Shown piece after piece: positions 22,356 to 33,570 of a stretch of DNA of 64,000 nucleotides (position 1 is its first letter; every line of letters begins with the position of its first letter). The notes below the pieces were generated by a model. That model saw only the letters and a list, made by a program, of their open reading frames with translations. It made no database searches and was not told where the DNA came from. This DNA is from Rana temporaria (Eukaryota > Chordata > Amphibia > Anura > Ranidae): positions 39,903,781-39,967,780 of the forward strand of contig NC_053497.1 in NCBI RefSeq assembly GCF_905171775.1. The letters are read 5' to 3'. The translations under genes were made by a program, and so were the position numbers.

Positions 22356-23025
22356 TGATGTATTTACACTATAGGACAATTTTTTTCTTGTTTTTTTTTC
22401 ATTCAAAAAACTTTCCGTGTGAATGAGTAATAAGTGTACTATGTATACTCGATCATTAACACGGGGGGGGGGGTTATCTGAGGGGCTCCTTTATTTTAAA
22501 GGGGGCTTACAGTTTCCAAAAACTACCCTCTGCAAACCCTGACATCCACCAGGCCAGAAATGTGGAGATGAAGCCTTTGTCCCCATCAACATGGTACCTT
22601 TCCAGGGGGGGCTCTTATCAAGTATAAGGGTCTGTTTTGGACTTTGGGGGGCCCCAACTTCTTTTTGGGCTCCCTAAATTTATACCAGATTCTTAACAAG
22701 CATAAAGGCGTGGTATGGATCTTTAGGGGACCCTATGATTTTTTTTGTGTGTGTTTTTTTATGTGTCCCCTCCTGAAGAACAACAATTTGAGAAAAGAAA
22801 ATACAAACTCCATAACTGACACCCTTTCCTAGATAGGATACCCTGAGCCAGTCCCACGTCAGCTAGCATCACTGTTTGATTTGTTGACATTCAGCTGCAA
22901 GTACCATGTTGACAGTATGTGAACTGATATAGTTGCATGGTGTCCCCCCTGGATTGGAGCTAGCAAAGTGATGTCAACTAGCGCGGACCACACTGCAGGC
23001 GACCGTGCAAGATTTTATACTATAT
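22356..23025. other. Gene-free interval
   Basis: No supported gene. Homopolymer runs (22462-22472 G, 22740-22760 T) and 'gggggccccaacttcttttt' style repeat debris. Nothing else recognised. Confidence 0.4.
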
Positions 23026-23546
23026 GGCCTCGTACACACGACCAAGGAACTCGTCGGAAAAGACACATCGTTTTCCTCGACGAGTACCTTGTTAGGCTTG
23101 TCGAGGAACGTACAACACATACAATGGCAGGGGAAGTTTGATTCCATTGGCACAACCCTTGGGGCTGCTTTTGCTAATCTCATGTTACTGCGTGTTAAGT
23201 AAAAGTTTGGTAAGAGACGATTTGCAGTTTTCAGTCTGTTACAGCGTGAAAAATGTGTTATCTCCATTACAAATGCTACTTTTACTCCCGTCTCATACTT
23301 TATTCTGAGCGTGCGCAGGTTTCTTAGCATACACACGATCGTGTTTCTCGTCGAAAACCAGCCCGACGAGGAACACGACGAGGAAATTGAGACTCCCGTC
23401 GAGGAAAAAGAGAACTTGCTCTCTTTTTTCCTCGTCGAGTTCCTCGACAGTTTCCTCAATGAAAAATGGTTTCCTCGGCAAAAAAGCTCTTCCACCAAGT
23501 TTCTTGATGGATTATATCAAAGAAAACGGTTGTGTGTACGAGGCCT
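23026..23546. mobile_element. GTACACACG-family MITE
   Basis: Ends ggcctcgtacacacgacc and 'ggttgtgtgtacgaggcc' are inverted. The interior has strong local hairpins built from 'cctcgtcgag' and 'ctcgacgagg' style segments (23360-23470). Apparent open frames on both strands (23293-23592) are products of these inverted repeats. Confidence 0.75.
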
Positions 23547-23909
23547 ATCACTCAAATTCATTGTCCTTGATGTAAGTGCAATTTATATTTAATAAACCAG
23601 CTTTATACCCATCATTGCACAATCAGCGTCTTCCATTATCTTTTATAACCACATGATGTTATTAACGATTAAGAGCACCATAAGCCTGGACACATTCCCT
23701 TGAGCTGGCTAACCGCTTGTCTTCAGAGGCGCTTCCACACACACGCATATGATCTCTTGGTGGGATCTTTTGATTCGGTAACCGGACAATTTTCACATAT
23801 AGAGCACAGCGGTGACACACTTTCCATTGTGGATTATTTAAGCTGCACTACAAACAGTCTGCTGTATTTGCATGTGGGAAAGTTGGAGTATCATCTTTTC
23901 ACTAAACAC

Positions 23910-24150
23910 ATTGGGTTTGATTTACTAAAGGAAAATCCACAAGTGCAGTTAAAAGGGCACTTTTAAGTGCAGTCGCTATAGATCGATGTAGATCTGAGGG
24001 GAAGCTCTGCTGATTTTATCAACCAATTATGTGCAAGCTAAAATGCTATTTTTTATTTTCCTTGCATGTCCCCCTCAGATCTACAGCAACTGCACTTGAA
24101 AGTGCACTTGTAGTGCAAAGTGGATTTATCTTTCGTACATAACCCCCATT
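23910..24150. mobile_element. MITE with TTTACTAAAGG termini
   Basis: Left 'ttgggtttgatttactaaagg' (21 nt or fewer matching) mirrors right 'ctttcgtacataaccccca'. The inner pair 'gcagtcgctatagatc' and 'gatctacagcaactgc' is also inverted. Other copies: 40812-41140, and 33505-33570 joined to 36269-36363. Confidence 0.7.
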
Positions 24151-25370
24151 GAATTGTGGAGCACTGGACTATTTATGAACTTTTTGCACCATTTATTATT
24201 TGCAATTTTTTTGTGAACAGTTATTGGTTACTTATTCAAAAAATGTTATCTATGTAATTCACTTGATCCACCGTTCTAGGCAACACGAGTTTCACTTATC
24301 TAGTGACACTTTGCCATTTAATCATTCAATATTGTTAGATTGTGCTTATTGCACATTGTTTACTGCATCTGTTACTTAATATTTTTTAGGATAATATCTC
24401 AGTCAAAAACAGAGCATCTTATTTATTTTACAACATATTTGGGATATGACTCGATTCACTGGATGGATATTGATGGAGAACTGAGAAACTATGATCATGA
24501 CACTACAAACTTCCATCTGCGTGTGTGACGACACAGTGACGGGGGAGGAAGCACACGTATCAACCTCACTCCAACCTCAGTACCCGGCTCTGACAGATTA
24601 ATTTGCCTGTGTCTTCTGCACCCTTTAAGAAATCCCCCTGAGGGTGTAAGGTAACTTGTATTTGGATCTATTTGATAAATACACCAGTAAACTTTGTTTT
24701 TTTTCAAAAATGGACATGCAGATATTGTATAGAGACTTTTATGCCATTTGTACGTATGTTACATTTTAGGTAATTTTTCAAATTGAATAACAGTTCCTCT
24801 ATAACATAAACTCAAAAACAGGTATTGCTCAGAAAAGACCTCTAAACAGGTTAAAGTTAAACTGCTTGTATTAATTGTTATTACCATTTAATTTTAATTA
24901 CATTTATTTACCCTTGTATTTACTTTATTATAATATTAAAGCTGCCAACTGTCATCTATTTTCATTTCCTGATTATGTAAGTCTTAAGTAAATAAAGATT
25001 AATTTGGTACATTGTGAACAGAACAATGTGATGACATGTTAAAGAACCTCGGAAACAAATAGATAAGTGTATAGAAATATCCGCCTTTGACACATGATGC
25101 AAATTAAGTTTCTTTATTTGCCACATGTCTTTTATATGATTTGACTTGTACTAATAATGATGTTTTACTGCCAAGCTGTACTGTATATAACTTTTAGTCC
25201 ACTTTCACACTGAGGCACTTGAAAAATACCTCAAAAACCTCTAGCGCTATTACTGCATTTTTGCCGCGTTTCTAATGCTCTAGCGCTAAAAGTAGCGCTA
25301 GCACATATGTGTTTTTAAGGCATTTTTCAAGCCCTTTAGAAGCGTTTGAGTTAGCTGACAACCCCACCCC
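24151..25370. other. Gene-free AT-rich interval
   Basis: No supported gene. 25196-25370 begins 'tccactttcacactgagg', the terminal motif of a common frog MITE also seen at 63862-64000 and 56008-56322. No second end was found here. Confidence 0.4.
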
Positions 25371-25821
25371 TGTCACAATGCCACTGGTGTGAGCCTACAG
25401 GCGATATGGTATTCCCCAGGGCGTGGAATCCAAGGGCCAGCCGGTATTCTGCCAGGGACCCCCTCACAGGAGTTTGGACTTAGCTGTGTGCTGACCCTCA
25501 TGTTCACCCTGCTTGAGAGGAGATTATCCTGCTTGCGAGGAGATAAAAAACAGTGTAGGCACGGGTGGATGGAGCAAAAGCAGAGCCGGATAACGAGCCA
25601 AGGTCAGGGTGGGCAGCAGACAAACGTAATCAGGAGAACTAGCTGAGTCGGTACACAAGAGATCAGTCCATGTGATGTCAGGTTAGTAAAGGGGCTCAGA
25701 AACAAACTTAGGAACAAACAGAAACTGGAACCACATGTGCCAGCAGACCTACAGCAGCAAAAGGTAAAAAATTGTATGCACCCAGTAAGACACAGATCAG
25801 CTCCACAGCTGATCTGTGACA
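25371..25821 (-). repeat. 3' LTR of the gypsy remnant (451 bp)
   Basis: On the - strand it starts TGTCACAGATCAGCTG, next to the polypurine tract, and ends GGCATTGTGACA. The segment 25545-25821 matches 26260-26619 closely, including 'gagaactagctgagtcgg' and 'gacctacagcagcaaaagg'. Confidence 0.8.
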
Positions 25822-26040
25822 GTACCCCCCGCTTTCGAGGTCCCCCCACACATCTAGGGGCTGGCTTGGAGGGAAATTTCCAAAGAGAATTGGTCACCAA
25901 ACATGGGGCTGAGACATCTGCAGCAGGAACCCAATACCTCTCCTCCAGCCCATAGCCCTTCCAATCAGTCAGATAGAGTAACTTCCCACGGGAGTATTTG
26001 CAGTCCAATATTCCTTTAATCTCATACTGATCAGTGGTAT
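25820..26040 (-). pseudogene. Integrase C-terminal chromodomain fragment (Ty3/gypsy)
   Basis: The - strand frame reads 'DCKYSRGKLLYLTDWKGYG' then 'LEERYWVPAADVSAPCLV', a chromodomain with the aromatic residues and the 'W.GY....E.WVP' pattern typical of vertebrate chromovirus integrases. It ends directly before the polypurine tract, as expected at the 3' end of pol. The rest of gag-pol is absent. In intact elements this domain steers integration to marked chromatin. Confidence 0.8.
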
Positions 26041-26229
26041 CTGTAACAGGAGCGGGGTGAGAAACAGGTCAAGAGAAGCGATAGAGGCTCAGGGGCCTGA
26101 GCAGGAAGACAAGGAAGGCATTGGGGATCCTGGGATAAGAGGGCAGGTGGAGCTTGAAAGCAACTGGACTGATCTGACAGGGACAAATTTAATCGAAGGC
26201 ACCCGGAGTCAGATGTGCATGTTAGAGAG

Positions 26230-26619
26230 CCAAACTCTATCTAGGAGAGTACCCAAAAACACAGTGCAGGCACAGATGGATGGATGGAGCAAAAGGAGAG
26301 CTGGATAACGAGCCAAGGTCAGGGCGGGCAGCAGACAAACGTAATCAGGAGAACTAGCTGAGTCGGTACACAAGAGATCAGTCCATGTGAAGTCAGTTTA
26401 GGAATGATTTCATGGAAGGGGCTCAGGAACAAGTGTTGCTCAAGCAACCAGAAACTGATCTGAGTGGAATTTAAATAGGGAGACACATAGGAGGCTGGAC
26501 AGGAAGTAGCAGGAAGGTATATGTGGAACCGCAGGTTCCAGAAGACCTACAGCAGCAAAAGGTAAAAAACCGTATGCAACAAGTAAGACACTGATCAGCT
26601 CCACAGCTGATCTGTGACA
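26230..26619 (-). repeat. 5' LTR of the gypsy remnant, 3' part degraded
   Basis: Matches the 3' LTR from its TGTCACAGATCAGC start to about 26260, then diverges. It carries about 80 bp ('gtgttgctcaagcaacc' region) that the 3' LTR lacks. A TATA-like 'atttaaat' lies near 26470. Confidence 0.7.
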
Positions 26620-26624
26620 ACCCC

Positions 26625-26885
26625 CATACATCACATCCTGTGCACTTTCTGGTATTTAGTGAGTGAAGAGAGAGACCAGAGAGAAGATGGAGTTTTCAGA
26701 GCTGCTGTTGCTGTTTGTGCTAATGTAGTGGGAATAGATCCATAAACAGAGGCAGCAATGTCACTTTTGGGTTCATCCCATCCTACAAACTAACGGCTCA
26801 AGAGGACAATTTGTCTTGCTTTATCAAAACTTGAGAGAGCACCCTATAAAGTTCAGAAATTACACACGGATGAGCATTGCAATGT
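26625..26885. other. Short gene-free spacer
   Basis: No gene or repeat was recognised between the gypsy remnant and the minisatellite. Confidence 0.3.
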
Positions 26886-27640
26886 AAGTGAAAATGCCAG
26901 TCCTATTAGTCCCAATCCTAACCCTATTCCAGTCCCACTATTCCCAATCCTACAAACCTAACCCTAAATCAAGTTTTACTAGTCCCAATCGCCTAACCCT
27001 AATCCCAGTTTTACTAGTCCCAATCCACTAACCCTAACCCCAGTCAAACTAGTCCCAATCCCCTAATCCTTATCCCAGTATTACTAGTCCCAATCGCCTA
27101 ACCCTAACCCAAATCCCAGTTTAACTAGTCCCAATCCACTAACCCTAATCCCAGTCAAACTAGTCCCAATTGCCTAACCCTAACGCTAATCCCAGTATTA
27201 CTAGTCCCAATTGCCTAACCCTAATCCCAGTTTTACTAGTCCCAATAACCTAACCTTAATCCCAGTTTTACTAGTCCCAATCCACTAACCCTAACCCTAA
27301 TCCCAGTCAAACTAGTCTCAATCGCCTAACCCTAATCCCAGTCATACTAGTCCCAATTCCCTAACCCTTATCCCAGTCTTACTAGTCCCATTCGCCTAAC
27401 CCTAATCCCAGTTTTACTAGTCTCAATCCACTAACCCTAATCCCAGTCAAAATAGCCCCAATCGCCTAACCCTAATCCCAGTTTTACTAGTCCCAATCCC
27501 CTAACCCTAATCCCAGTCTTACTAGTCCCAATCCACTAACCGTAATCCCAGTTAAACTAGTCTCAATAGCCTAACCCTAGCCCTAATTCCAGTCCCACTA
27601 GTCCCAATCCCCAATCCTAACCCTATTCCCATGTAAGCAT
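26886..27640. repeat. CCCTAA-containing minisatellite, about 30-35 bp unit
   Basis: Over 20 imperfect copies of a unit reading roughly 'ctaaccctaatcccag' plus 'ttttactagtcccaatc'. The middle alternates between 'tcaaactagt' and 'ttttactagt', so a two-unit higher-order pattern may exist. The strand is strongly C-rich. The unit is also found inverted at 30193-30287. Confidence 0.85.
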
Positions 27641-27850
27641 ATGGTTATCATAGTTTTAGTGTTGGGTTAGGTTTAGCATAGTGTTAAGTTATGGTTAGCC
27701 CATGGTTATGGTTTGAGCAAGTATATAGTTAGGGTTATGATAGGCTTGAGTTGTGTTAGGATTAGCATAGGTTTAGGGTTACAGTTAACATAGGGTTAGG
27801 GTTGGGTTATGGTTAGCATAGGGTTAGATTTAGCATATGTTCATGTTTAT
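27641..27850. repeat. TTAGGG-like repeat of opposite strand polarity
   Basis: Degenerate tandem units of 'ttagcatagggttagggt' type follow the CCCTAA array directly. The G-rich strand switches from - to + at about 27640. Units are about 17-20 bp and poorly conserved. Confidence 0.7.
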
Positions 27851-28194
27851 ATAGTGTTAACAATTGACCTATTTCCTTCACAAGATTTGACTTTCTCCTT
27901 GACATTTTGACACCTGACTTGTTGAGGCAGGATACCAATTGCAGGGTTGCAGTATCACCATGGGAACGTTTACTCGTAATGCTAAGGTAAGTGTATATGA
28001 TGAATTGATCTGACCACGTGTAAACACACAAAACAAAATTTTTTAAATGCAAAAAATATATTAATGTATATACTCTAGTAACAAAACTGCTCAACATGTG
28101 CAAAATGCAAACATCATAAATGCACTATGTGCATTAGATAGAAAAGTTTATATTAATATTTAACAACTGCTAAACATTCAAAAAGAAAAATAAT

Positions 28195-29040
28195 TTAATC
28201 GAACTTAGAGATTATTATAAGAGGAGACGTATGATATGGCTCCTCTAGAGGGGGAGGTTGATTATGTGGACAATATGCCCCTCTCTTGAAACGTGGATTA
28301 TGGAAATGTTGAGACATTCCAACATAAGATGAACCAGCAGCAGGTAGGTATGGGTTTGGGCGATTGTCATAGGAGGTTCCAGGGAAAACACTGGTGTTAT
28401 AGCTTCCAGGGAATTGAGCAGGACTGGGGACCTCAGATTGTGGATGTCTTCTTTGGGGAGGACGTTCTTGATAATACTTTATTACATGCATCAGTTCTAT
28501 ACGCATATTGCACTGGTACTCTTCTGGAACCTTCTCCATCTGAGGACCCAAGCTGCATTTTTCGTTAAATATATTTTTTTCACAACGTCCAAATATTCCT
28601 CAGACTGCCTCTGTTTGTTGGTTTTTCTCCTCTTGTCCAGGTCTCTGGGCAACGGTGGTTGCGTTGTTTCTGGTTCTGTATCAATTAGGTGAGAATCATC
28701 ACCAGGATTGTCCTCCTCCAGCCTGTCAGTCTCCTCTGGGTCATTCCCTGTTTCTGATTCCGTGTTGCTCTTAGTCCTAAAACAAGTTAAATAATTAGAC
28801 AATTACATTTTTTTATCTAAACAAGTTGTTATATCTTCCAGTAAAAATAAAAATACATAATTTGACAATTCAATATAATTAAACATGTTCGTAGACATGT
28901 TGTTATACTTACAGTCTCATCTCCATGATGGGCTTCAGGAATTGGAGCTCCTCATAATGGCAGTATACATGGCCAGTCCTTCCAGAACCCCTTCTGATTT
29001 TTATTTGTTTTTGGGTTCCCGTCTGAAATTGTCCCATACG
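28195..29040 (-). pseudogene. Harbinger accessory protein (MADF/Myb-like), spliced, frameshifted
   Basis: On the - strand, a first exon-like stretch (about 29040-28916) encodes 'GHVYCHYEELQFLKPIMEMR', the C-terminal pattern of MADF/Myb-like DNA-binding domains, and ends at a consensus donor (gtaagtat). An acceptor (ttgttttag) at about 28780 leads to an acidic stretch ('DPEETDRLEEDNPGDD') and a Lys/Arg-rich segment. A frameshift near 28550 separates a Pro/Tyr-rich tail that runs to 28195. In active Harbinger elements this protein brings the transposase to DNA and the nucleus. Confidence 0.6.
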
Positions 29041-29099
29041 ATCTTCCACCTTATTTTCATTTGTCTTACTGTAAGAAATTAAATGAATTGTACTTTTTT

Positions 29100-29905
29100 A
29101 ATTACAGATATCTTACCACAGGAAATACCTACACATCACTACAATATGAGTTTCGAACCAGAATATCGACAATTAGTAAAATAGTGAAGCAAACTTGTGA
29201 TGCTATCTGGAATAAAAAAAAACATTCCTGCCCATTCCAAATAAAAAGAAATGGAATGATATTGCCGAGCGGTTCTGGATCAAAACCAACTTTCCAAACT
29301 GCCTGGGAGCAATTAATGGCAAACATATTAGGCTAATAAAACCCTGTCACTTTGGTACACGATATAACTACAAAAAAAGTATTTTTCTGTGGTACTAATG
29401 GCTGTGGTTTATGCAGACTATAAACTCCTATTTATTGATGTAGGAGCAGTTCTGCAGACCCTATTGTTTTCAACAATTCAAAATTCGGACAACATCTTGC
29501 GGCTAATCGACAAGACTTGCTGGAAAACCAACCATTACCCAGGACAGAAACTCCAGATATGCCCTTTGTTTTCGTGGCTGAAGAGGCATTCACTATTAAT
29601 GAGCAATTATTGAAGCCCTACTCACAGAGGAATCTTGGCACCCGGAAAAGAATCTTCAATTACCTATATGTCCGGCACGTTGGCTAGTTGAATATGCTTT
29701 TGGCATTCTTGCCAACAAATGGCAAATATTCCATAAACCTATTAACCTAAAGGTTGACAGTGCATGCAAATATATTAAGGCAGCATGTGTTTTGCATAAT
29801 GTGGTAGGGGATGAAGATGGCGTCAATTTTGAAACACATTGGCACACAATTTGGAACTTCATGTCTGTGGTCCAACAGTGGGTTGCAGAATTAGGAATGA
29901 GTTAG
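29100..29905 (+). pseudogene. Harbinger transposase remnant
   Basis: After an acceptor-like 'tttttaattacag' the + strand encodes 'YLTTGNTYTSLQYEFRTRIS' and 'TISKIVKQTCDAIW', the N-terminal signature of Harbinger/HARBI1 nucleases. Further pieces follow in shifted frames: 'NFPNCLGAINGKHIRL' (first catalytic Asp position reads Asn), 'NYKKS', and 'LVEYAFGILANKWQIF' followed by 'AACVLHNV'. At least three frameshifts or stops break it, so no active enzyme is encoded. The usual length is about 350-400 residues and most of that is recognisable. Confidence 0.8.
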
Positions 29906-30192
29906 TGGACTATTTTGTGAGCCCTGCTGGTGCCCTGCTGGTGCATTAAGTCGACAAGAAGATATGATCTGACACACATTGAATAAAAAGATGAATTGCA
30001 ATGTTTTTTTCACCATTTTCTTTTTATTTGTTGTTTTCATGCATAGACTTTGACCGATAATTGCATAGTTTTACCAATTCTGGATATTGATGTTTTGATT
30101 AAAGACATGTAATGAAAGATTCCTGTTTAATTTTATTTTTTTTCTGTCGTTATTTGAGGCTGCAATAATAATAATAAAAATATAAATAATAC

Positions 30193-30287
30193 TGAGATCG
30201 GGACTAGTTTGACTTGGATTTTTGTTAGGATTGGGGGATCGGGACTAGTTTCATTGGGATTAGGGTTAGGATTGGGACTAGTGCCAG
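30193..30287. repeat. Right-end minisatellite units of the Harbinger element
   Basis: Three units of 'gggactagttt.a.ttgggattagggttagg' type, inverted with respect to 26886-27640. Together they form the element's inverted ends. Confidence 0.7.
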
Positions 30288-30512
30288 GGAGTAGGGAAGG
30301 GCCGAACGACTCCCTGTTCCATTCGCACCTGAGTTTTTGAACATTGCGAACGTTCGGAAACCGAATAACGAACAACTTTGAAGTCTATGGGACCCAAAGT
30401 AATTGGGGATACAAAGGTTATGGGGGTTCAGGTACTGCCCTGGGTGACATGTATCAATGAAAAAAACTTTTGTGAAAATTTCATTTTTAAATGAGCAGTA
30501 ATTTATTGATGC

Positions 30513-31650
30513 TTAACCACATGCCGCCCGCCCTATTACAAAATGACGGCGGCAAAGTGGTTTCAATACCCTGACCCGACGTCATATGACGTCTTCAGGA
30601 TATTGAGCCCCCCAGGGGCACGCATCGCGGCGATCGTTTTTTGCGGGGTGTCAATCTGACACCCCGCAACACCGATCTAGGTAGAGTCTCTGACGGAAAC
30701 TCTTTACCACGTGATCAGCCATGTCTGTCAGACACAAGTAGAGGAGAGCCGTTCGGCTGCTCCTCTGACAGGGGGGCCCCTCGAGGATGCCCACACTAGA
30801 CCACCAGGGATGCTCACCACCAGGTATGCCACCCTAAACCACCAGGGGGCCAATCAGTGCCCACAATGGATGCCAATCAGTGCCCACAATGGATGCCAAT
30901 CAGTGCTCACAATGGATGCCAATCAGTGCCCACAATGGGCATCACTGATTGGCAGGCATTATTGTTTGGCACTGATTGGCATCCATCAGTACAATTTATT
31001 ACAGTACATCCATGCCACTTATCAGTGGCCATCCATGCTCATCTGTGCCACCTATCAGTGCCCATCCATGCCCATCTGTGCCAATCCATGCCACCTATCA
31101 GTGCCCATCCATGCCGCCTATCCGTGCCCTTCCGTGCCGCCTAACTGTGCCCATCCGTGCCGCCTATGTTGGCCAATCCTTGATGCCTATCAGTGCCACC
31201 TATCAGTGCTGCCTATCAGTGCTGCATATTAGTGCCCATCATCAGTGCCCATCAATGCCACCTCATCAGTGCCACCTCATCGGTGCCCATCAGTGCCGCC
31301 TTATCAGTGCCCGTCAGTGCAGCCCCATCAGTGCCCATCCGTGCAGCCCCATCAGTGCCCATCCGTGAAGGAGAAAACTTACTTATTTACAAAGTTTTGT
31401 AACTGAAACAAACAAAAAACGTTTGTTTTTCAAAATTTCGTTTTTTTTTTTTTTTGCAGAATATAAAAATCCCAGACATGATCAAATACCACCAAAAGAA
31501 AGCTCTATTTGTGGGAACAAAATGATAAAAAATGTGTTTGGGTACAGTGTAGCATGACTGCGCAATTGTCATTCAAAATGCAACAGTGCTGAAAGCTGAA
31601 ATTTGGTCTGGGCAGGAAGGTTTATAAGTGCCCTGTATTGAAGTGGTTAA
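30513..31650 (-). mobile_element. TTAA-flanked element with internal minisatellite (inverted sister of 21414-22355)
   Basis: TTAA bounds both ends (30513-30516 and 31647-31650). Read on the - strand it starts ttaaccacttcaatacag, as the + copy at 21414 starts ttaactgcttcaatatag, and both continue 'ttcctgc...ttttcagctttca'. The core (30850-31365) is a tandem array of 'atcagtgcccatccatgcc' type units. Confidence 0.75.
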
Positions 31651-31707
31651 AGTAAAAGCATAAAAAATAAAAATGTCTTTCAATATATTGCCTGGGGTGT
31701 GCTCTCA

Positions 31708-31978
31708 GGCCCCGTACACACGACCAGTTTCCTCGGCAGAATTCAGCTTCCGACCGAGTTTCTGGCTGAATTCTGCCGAGGAAACTGGTCGTGTGTACAC
31801 TTTCGGCCGAGGAAGCCGACGAGGAGCTCGGCGAGGAAATAGAGAACATGTTCTCTATTTCCTCGTTGTTCTATGGGAGCTCTCGTCCCGCCGAGCTCCT
31901 CGGCGGCTTCAGGGCTGAACTGGCCGAGGAACTCGATGTGTTTGGCACGTCGAGTTCCTCGGCCGTGTGTACGAGGCT
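31708..31978. mobile_element. GTACACACG-family MITE with strong hairpin
   Basis: Ends ggccccgtacacacgacc and 'ccgtgtgtacgaggctt' are inverted. An inner perfect palindrome pairs 'cctcggcagaattcagc' with 'gctgaattctgccgagg' at 31730-31785. Confidence 0.75.
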
Positions 31979-32908
31979 TCAGTCTACCTGTAAAGTGGCA
32001 GATCTGTACTGTGTATAGAAGCTGCTGCAGCAATAATTGCATTTATAAAGCCAAAAAATGAAATTTTCCCTACAAGCTTTCTTTATTTTGTAAGCAATGG
32101 CTTGTGGGGCCATGGAAGAGACACCATTGGATAGTTGGAAAGTAACGAGTGCAGAAAAAGTGGTCTTTGGGTGTCGGTGGCGTCTTCACACCGTAACCCT
32201 ACAGAGGTTCTCTTGATGAAAGCAAGAATTGGCCTTGCTGTCAAAAATTGAAATTATATGCACCTGTCAAACATGTGCGGAAAAATGGTCTTTGAGTGTC
32301 AGTGGCACCTTCACACTGTAACCCAATAGAGGTACTCTTGATGAAAGCAAGTGTAGCGGTTCCCCCATGGGGGCTATTAATAGACTCTATACCCCACAGA
32401 TTCACTGAACCACTCAGATATGTTTACTGAGATAAAGAATGAACACAAAAAATAGCATGAAAAAAACACAGCTTAGAGCTGATAAAATCTGGCATCATCA
32501 CCAGCTGTATAGAGACGTGGGGCACAACAAGCTGCAGCACTAAGCCCTATTCTGCATCCTTCTCAGTTGCAAGCAGAGTTACCCAGTGTGCTGTGAATTA
32601 AATATATTGTGCCTGACCATGCTTGCTGGACCACGTGTCAGTAGTAACATGGACTTTGCAGCTGACTGCCTTGCCCAACGATACCATAACCTTGCCTTCC
32701 ACGTGATGGTACAGAGCTGGAATGGCCTTTCTTGAAAAGAAATAGCAACTGGGAACCTGCCATTGTGGTACAGCACATTCTGAAAATTCACAGAAGGGGG
32801 CAGAATCCACCAGACGGAAGGGCAGAAGTTGTAATGTGAGCAGTGACAGCATACACACGTCTCTCAGTCCAAGAAGATTTCTTTAATGTGAAAAGGAAAA
32901 TCTGGCAA
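31979..32908. other. Gene-free interval
   Basis: No supported gene. 32120-32240 and 32275-32350 are a diverged tandem duplication ('gtggtctttgggtgtcggtggcgtcttcacac...cctacagaggttctcttgatgaaagcaag'). 32344 opens 'tgtagcggttcccccatggg', like the TGTAGC LTR units, but no matching 3' end is visible. Confidence 0.4.
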
Positions 32909-33151
32909 CTTAAGGCTGGGTTCACACTATTGCAAATTGGATGCGGTTATTCCCACATTCAATTTGCATAGCACGAGATTGTGACCGACTCTCTATGGAG
33001 TCGGTTCATACATCTCCACAGTGGCTGGAGTCCTGTGCGTCTTTTGGTCTGTTTCAGGTCTGAATTCAGACCAAAATTCGGACCTGAAATGGTGAATAGA
33101 GACGCACCGGACTGCTGTGAGCCGGGAGCGTGCTGCAGTGTGAACCCAGCC
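32909..33151. mobile_element. MITE with AGGCTGGGTTCACACT termini
   Basis: Left 'aggctgggttcacact' and right 'agtgtgaacccagcct' are perfect inverted repeats of 16 bp. A further inner inverted pair is 'ggtctgaattcagacc'. Non-coding. Confidence 0.85.
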
Positions 33152-33570
33152 TGAAGCCGTATTAAACCTAAAATTAAAACCTCCTGTATTAGAGTGCCCC
33201 CCCCCCCCCCGGATGAAGGAGCACAGGGGGAACCTTTGGACAACAGCATTGTCAGTCGGGGAGGGGCAGTGTTAGATGTTTTAGCAGATTTAGATTCACC
33301 AAAGGCCAAACTCCACCTAATACTCTATAAGCAGTTGTAGCAGTTGTAGCAAACATTTTTTTTTAAATTTTGCGATAAAGGTTTTACATAAGTAAATAAA
33401 ATCTGATCATTGTAAGCATCCCTGTCAGTGGTAAAGAGTTTGTCTCATCTCTGTAACTGATATATTCTGCTGGAAAGCTTATTCCTTTGAAAAACAACAA
33501 ACTTAGGGGGTTATTTACGTGCAGTCGCTGTAAATCTGAGGGGTAATCTCATGTGCAAGCTAAAATTATG

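Larger units (their letters stand above)
25371..26619 (-). mobile_element. Internally deleted Ty3/gypsy retrotransposon
   Basis: TGTCAC...GTGACA termini are flanked by ACCCC on both sides (25366-25370 and 26620-26624), the 5-bp duplication expected for gypsy. On the - strand the 5' LTR starts at 26619 and the 3' LTR runs 25821-25371. Both open with TGTCACAGATCAGC and share about 280 bp. A GGGGGGTAC polypurine tract precedes the 3' LTR. Only the end of pol, a chromodomain, remains between them. Confidence 0.85.
26886..30287. mobile_element. PIF/Harbinger DNA transposon with minisatellite ends
   Basis: Contains a Harbinger transposase remnant (+, 29100-29905) and the divergent accessory DNA-binding ORF (-, 28195-29040), the usual two-gene layout. 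The left end is a tandem array of 'ccctaatcccagt..actagtcccaat' units (26886-27640). The right end (30193-30287) carries the same unit in inverted orientation. Exact outer edges and target duplication could not be set because the repeats blur them. Confidence 0.65.

Noticed and set aside
23293..23592. Opposed open frames with Glu/Ser-rich products
   Set aside because: Arise from the hairpin arms of the GTACACACG MITE.
26886..27640. Regular repeats resembling a CRISPR-like array
   Set aside because: The units are contiguous, degenerate and without unique spacers; this is a minisatellite in vertebrate DNA.
30711..31368. Open frames rich in Cys/His/Ser ('CHLSVPIHA')
   Set aside because: They are translations of the tandem array inside the TTAA element in several frames at once.
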